A stretch of 64,000 bases of DNA from Clostridiales bacterium (GTDB taxonomy: Bacteria > Bacillota > Clostridia > Oscillospirales > CAG-272), in the NCBI GenBank assembly GCA_012840355.1, contig DULN01000009.1, positions 433,077 to 497,076 on the forward strand, in the 5' to 3' direction. This document shows positions 62,701 to 64,000 of the stretch, piece after piece; within the stretch, counting starts at the first letter, position 1; every line of letters starts with the position of its first letter. The notes beneath the pieces are model-generated. The model saw nothing but the letters and a program-made list of their open reading frames with translations. It made no database searches and was not told where the DNA came from. The translations under genes and the position numbers were made by a program.

Positions 62701-63543
62701 ATCCTCGACTTTCGAGGCGTAATCGGCGAGGTACTCCGAACGCGTTATGAGCCTGTCGCCGATTTTGTAAAGGATGTTTTCAAACACCGGACCGCCGAGC
62801 GCGAGAATTTTTCCCCCTTGCTCGAGATATTTGCCAGCTGCAGAGGGCGTGCCGGTCGGCACCGACGACGCGCCGCAGAGTATGACAAGGTCGGCTTTGG
62901 TAGCGTTAAACACCTCGGCGGGTGGCGTGTCAAAATCGTATACCTTAACATTGTAGCCAGCCCCTAAAAGAGCCGACCTGACGCTTTCCGAATAGCTCGG
63001 GCCGGTTTTGTTTTGGTAAATCGCAATATTTTTTGCGCCCACGTCGGGATATCCGGCTTCGGTAACACTAAGCATCATTTTCGTATCAGCCGCAAGCGAG
63101 ATGCCTGCCCCTCCTATGAAATTTTTAATAAAGTAATCGACTGCACAGTCAAGCGCATAATCGCTTCCCGCTGCGATGGCGATTTTTATGCCATCGAACG
63201 TAATAGCGAATGAGTTTTCGCTAAGCCCTTCATAAGCAGACTTTGACTGTGGGCGGTTGGTTTTGCCAACCAGGATTTCGAAGCGGGCGCTGTTGTCGGC
63301 GTTGCCGTCCCAGTCGGTTGCAATCCCAATAGATGTGCCGAAGGTTTCGTTTATAACGCGGCGGAGATGCTTTGCAGCCTCGGTTTCAGCTTTGCTTGAG
63401 CTGTCGCCGCGCACAACGGTGAAGTTCGCTAAATCGGAGGCGGGTATAATGCCATCCTCTTCGCCGCCCGGTTTTTTGCCGCAGGACAAAGTACCGGCAA
63501 ATATCAGCATCAAAGAGAGAAAAAGAAGCAGCTTCGATTTCAC
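59779..63543 (-). CDS. Large multidomain glycosidase-like lipoprotein (1254 aa)
   Basis: Lipobox AGTLSC (Cys21) gives an anchored extracellular protein. Residues 40-160 resemble the N-terminal domain of alpha-glucuronidases and related glycosidases (SKAETEAAKHLRRVINETFG, EILVGKTNRPQS). Residues about 280-440 form a jelly-roll carbohydrate-binding-like stretch (TSWDLVNANC, GLYIEFTENDGSRWYTTVELTDEWQ, TFYLDDLA). Residues 710-1080 form a TIM barrel of clan GH-A type, with AWEP (Glu833, candidate acid/base) and LKEYG (Glu998, candidate nucleophile). A C-terminal beta domain follows. The GTG start has AGGAGG nine bases upstream. I cannot assign a GH family. It is monocistronic with its own promoter. 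Confidence 0.8.
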   Translation of the reverse strand: MKSKLLLFLSLMLIFAGTLSCGKKPGGEEDGIIPASDLANFTVVRGDSSSKAETEAAKHLRRVINETFGTSIGIATDWDGNADNSARFEILVGKTNRPQSKSAYEGLSENSFAITFDGIKIAIAAGSDYALDCAVDYFIKNFIGGAGISLAADTKMMLSVTEAGYPDVGAKNIAIYQNKTGPSYSESVRSALLGAGYNVKVYDFDTPPAEVFNATKADLVILCGASSVPTGTPSAAGKYLEQGGKILALGGPVFENILYKIGDRLITRSEYLADYASKVEDKSLLIDFSEKNAVRMLRRTTNDFNSPQVVELGDFGRGNDTTLKVFVENLTSWDLVNANCKVPSHHDAVAFWAKGDSVTPGLYIEFTENDGSRWYTTVELTDEWQYYVVPESKFKIWDSPFREGTSFDLSNAVQCGAGFAMSGQVISTGPHTFYLDDLATIKNTFTELAADSEVAIDGFSPLYELYPITNGAAVKAHENQIYVADADFVLPEKMFSCSPGRQAIGFDTGRVSRFIPLLEVTDEKGLHAGFLAWVYRFTSTTDINGAREGSAAGVISTDDPAFYNEAGLSAMLGAVKALLAESYIVEGGTDEFIYIKPDGQSITYGIVAAVADEANSELRVTLYSGTKEAARLSVPASDAKDNNTYRKSGYYSAKSSVSSADVDVDRAVAELYVGGECVDRIEHSVKIWSPKLEGERRYVYTENGAFMRDGKVLNLFGVNYMPSYDIAEPNGSLFEHYVSKASYDPTVVYSDLLRIKDIGMNAVSVFVYYETIKKSNNILHLIDMCESLGLYVDLSIRPHAYPMDFREDEVETLIEKCHFPEIDNIIAYDIAWEPLIRSYDHIRYKWDGEWMKWINEQYGSIDAALEAWKCGPVQRNESGNIVVTDEMLDGKAPQNYNLMVAAYRRFMDDYVSKVFAEKVGFIRELDPYHLVSFRMSNAGSAVAVDWSGYDFQSLAPTLDFMAPEGYALRSSSDSCLQLVFAAAYARYTKPGAPVMLKEYGKHVWSGSNFRNNTLQFEEQRKYFEFVLDKAYAAHISALFCWFYPGGYRINENSDYGIINPDGSDRPVTKLLREYAPKFLALSTPPSEGEVIVAERSDYPNGITGMFNAVFDKLDAAVKAGKHVILADKKGTTPTYADEVAGIAVGGYTLGEGEPAPLEYVSGQVMRLELDGKRIKPGESLPAGGTLIVTVMNTGHSVWRAGTVSVFSDGDVSFKAAFDSDVPYLGTARVTVKYEGSGVPNIRFEINGRAFGHAY

Positions 63544-63581
63544 CGCGGTATGCCTCCTGTGCTAGCTGGCGTACTAAGGGG

Positions 63582-63610
63582 AGTATATCATAATGTGGGA
63601 TAAAACACAA
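63582..63610 (-). promoter_or_regulatory. Promoter for the large lipoprotein gene
   Basis: On the minus strand TTGTGT, 17 bases, TATACT, 40 bases before the GTG start at 63543. Confidence 0.72.
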
Positions 63611-63818
63611 TACATGCCAATTCCCTTGTGGTATTTCGGCATATTTATAAGGCAAAATCATATTATAATATTAAGTCAAAAAATGATAGAATTTATTGAA
63701 ATTAATGGAAATATGTATGTTTTATAGCAAGAATTGCGGCACGATGCATAATATGAAACAAAACAACATAAAATATTTAATGCGCTTTAACAAACCTTAA
63801 AATCCGCGAAAAATGGTG
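63611..63818. other. AT-rich divergent spacer
   Basis: About 200 bases, AT-rich, between the divergent promoters at 63582 and 63819. No gene or structured RNA recognised; an upstream element for the strong promoter at 63819 may lie here. Confidence 0.4.
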
Positions 63819-63847
63819 TTGACAAAGCAGACTTGCGATGCTATAAT
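63819..63847 (+). promoter_or_regulatory. Strong promoter, probably of an rRNA operon
   Basis: TTGACA, 17 bases, TATAAT: full consensus. The leader that follows has rRNA-operon features. Confidence 0.85.
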
Positions 63848-64000
63848 ATAAAAGCCCGCCGCGGAAAGCGGCAGGCGAACCACTCGGTCATTGAAAATTG
63901 AACAACGGAGAGCTAAGCACTAAGCCCTTTGAGAGCGGTTTTCGTACGGTGTTCGGAAGCCGCGCGAGTACCCGTGGTAGAGCGGGTGCGGCAAAGGAAA
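63848..64000 (+). other. Putative rRNA operon leader (start of a 16S operon beyond the window)
   Basis: The leader contains CATTGAAAATTGAACAACGGA and a following GC-rich stretch, resembling the leader/processing region before 16S or 23S rRNA in Clostridia. No 16S sequence itself is visible before the window ends. Assignment is from similarity of the leader pattern. Confidence 0.6.

Noticed and set aside
1..64000. CRISPR arrays, tRNA genes, insertion sequences, prophage
   Set aside because: No direct-repeat arrays, tRNA-like cloverleaf stretches, transposase or phage proteins were recognised on either strand.

Overview
The window looks like chromosome of a Gram-positive, low-to-mid GC member of the Clostridia (Bacillota). 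This rests on gene content and order: recF-remB-gyrB at the left edge is the replication-origin-proximal arrangement of Firmicutes. It also carries a pth-mfd-PpiC lipoprotein block, a rimP-nusA-rnpM-ylxQ-infB block, RemB, WalJ, DivIVA, XpaC/TelA and CotH-type genes, pyruvate phosphate dikinase, and many sigma-A promoters with exactly 17-bp spacers. The exact genus cannot be told from the sequence alone.

Layout. 1-6.5 kb: recF (cut by the window edge), remB, gyrB, rlmH, a WG-repeat membrane-anchored protein, rbfA and nrnA, all rightward, then a 30-residue Cys-rich membrane peptide. 6.9-13.5 kb: sugar metabolism, with a D-lyxose isomerase-like cupin, two Gfo/Idh/MocA oxidoreductases, a hydroxypyruvate-isomerase-like TIM barrel, a solute-binding lipoprotein and NagA. 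13.5-21.6 kb (leftward): a triple-repeat lipoprotein, metY, a DUF2156 protein, a tandem-HD protein and ppdK. 21.9-30.9 kb (rightward): a stand-alone GlmU acetyltransferase half, pth, mfd, a PpiC-like lipoprotein, a CotH-like lipoprotein and an EEP-family phosphoesterase. 31-38.3 kb: rimP, nusA, rnpM, ylxQ, infB and a YgiQ radical-SAM protein, led by a promoter and an early terminator-like hairpin. 38.4-40.8 kb: a tightly coupled DivIVA-like / fumarase-beta / XRE-TPR trio. 40.9-45.1 kb (leftward): xylulokinase, esterase, an Rrf2 regulator and a split ThrE-type exporter. 45.2-51.3 kb (rightward): an SbcD-like phosphoesterase, a small membrane protein, a WalJ-like hydrolase, a PfkB sugar kinase and gyrA. 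51.4-58.6 kb (leftward): pyrE, TatD-associated radical SAM, tatD, metG, telA, xpaC and a third Gfo/Idh protein. 58.7-64 kb: a polytopic membrane protein, a 1254-residue glycosidase-like lipoprotein, and at the right edge a consensus promoter and leader that look like the start of an rRNA operon.

Together the genes are mostly core information processing (gyrase, ribosome assembly factors, initiation and Nus factors, repair, MetRS) with inserted carbohydrate scavenging functions. D-lyxose isomerase could feed D-xylulose to the xylulokinase 37 kb away. No CRISPR array, tRNA, insertion sequence or prophage was recognised. The most interesting items are the quinolone-resistance-like residues in both gyrase subunits, the GlmU half at the glmU locus, the attenuator-like hairpin before rimP-nusA, the Gln-rich IF2, the DivIVA/FumB/XRE trio, the Cys-bearing Rrf2-ThrE operon, and the tiny Cys-rich peptide gene.
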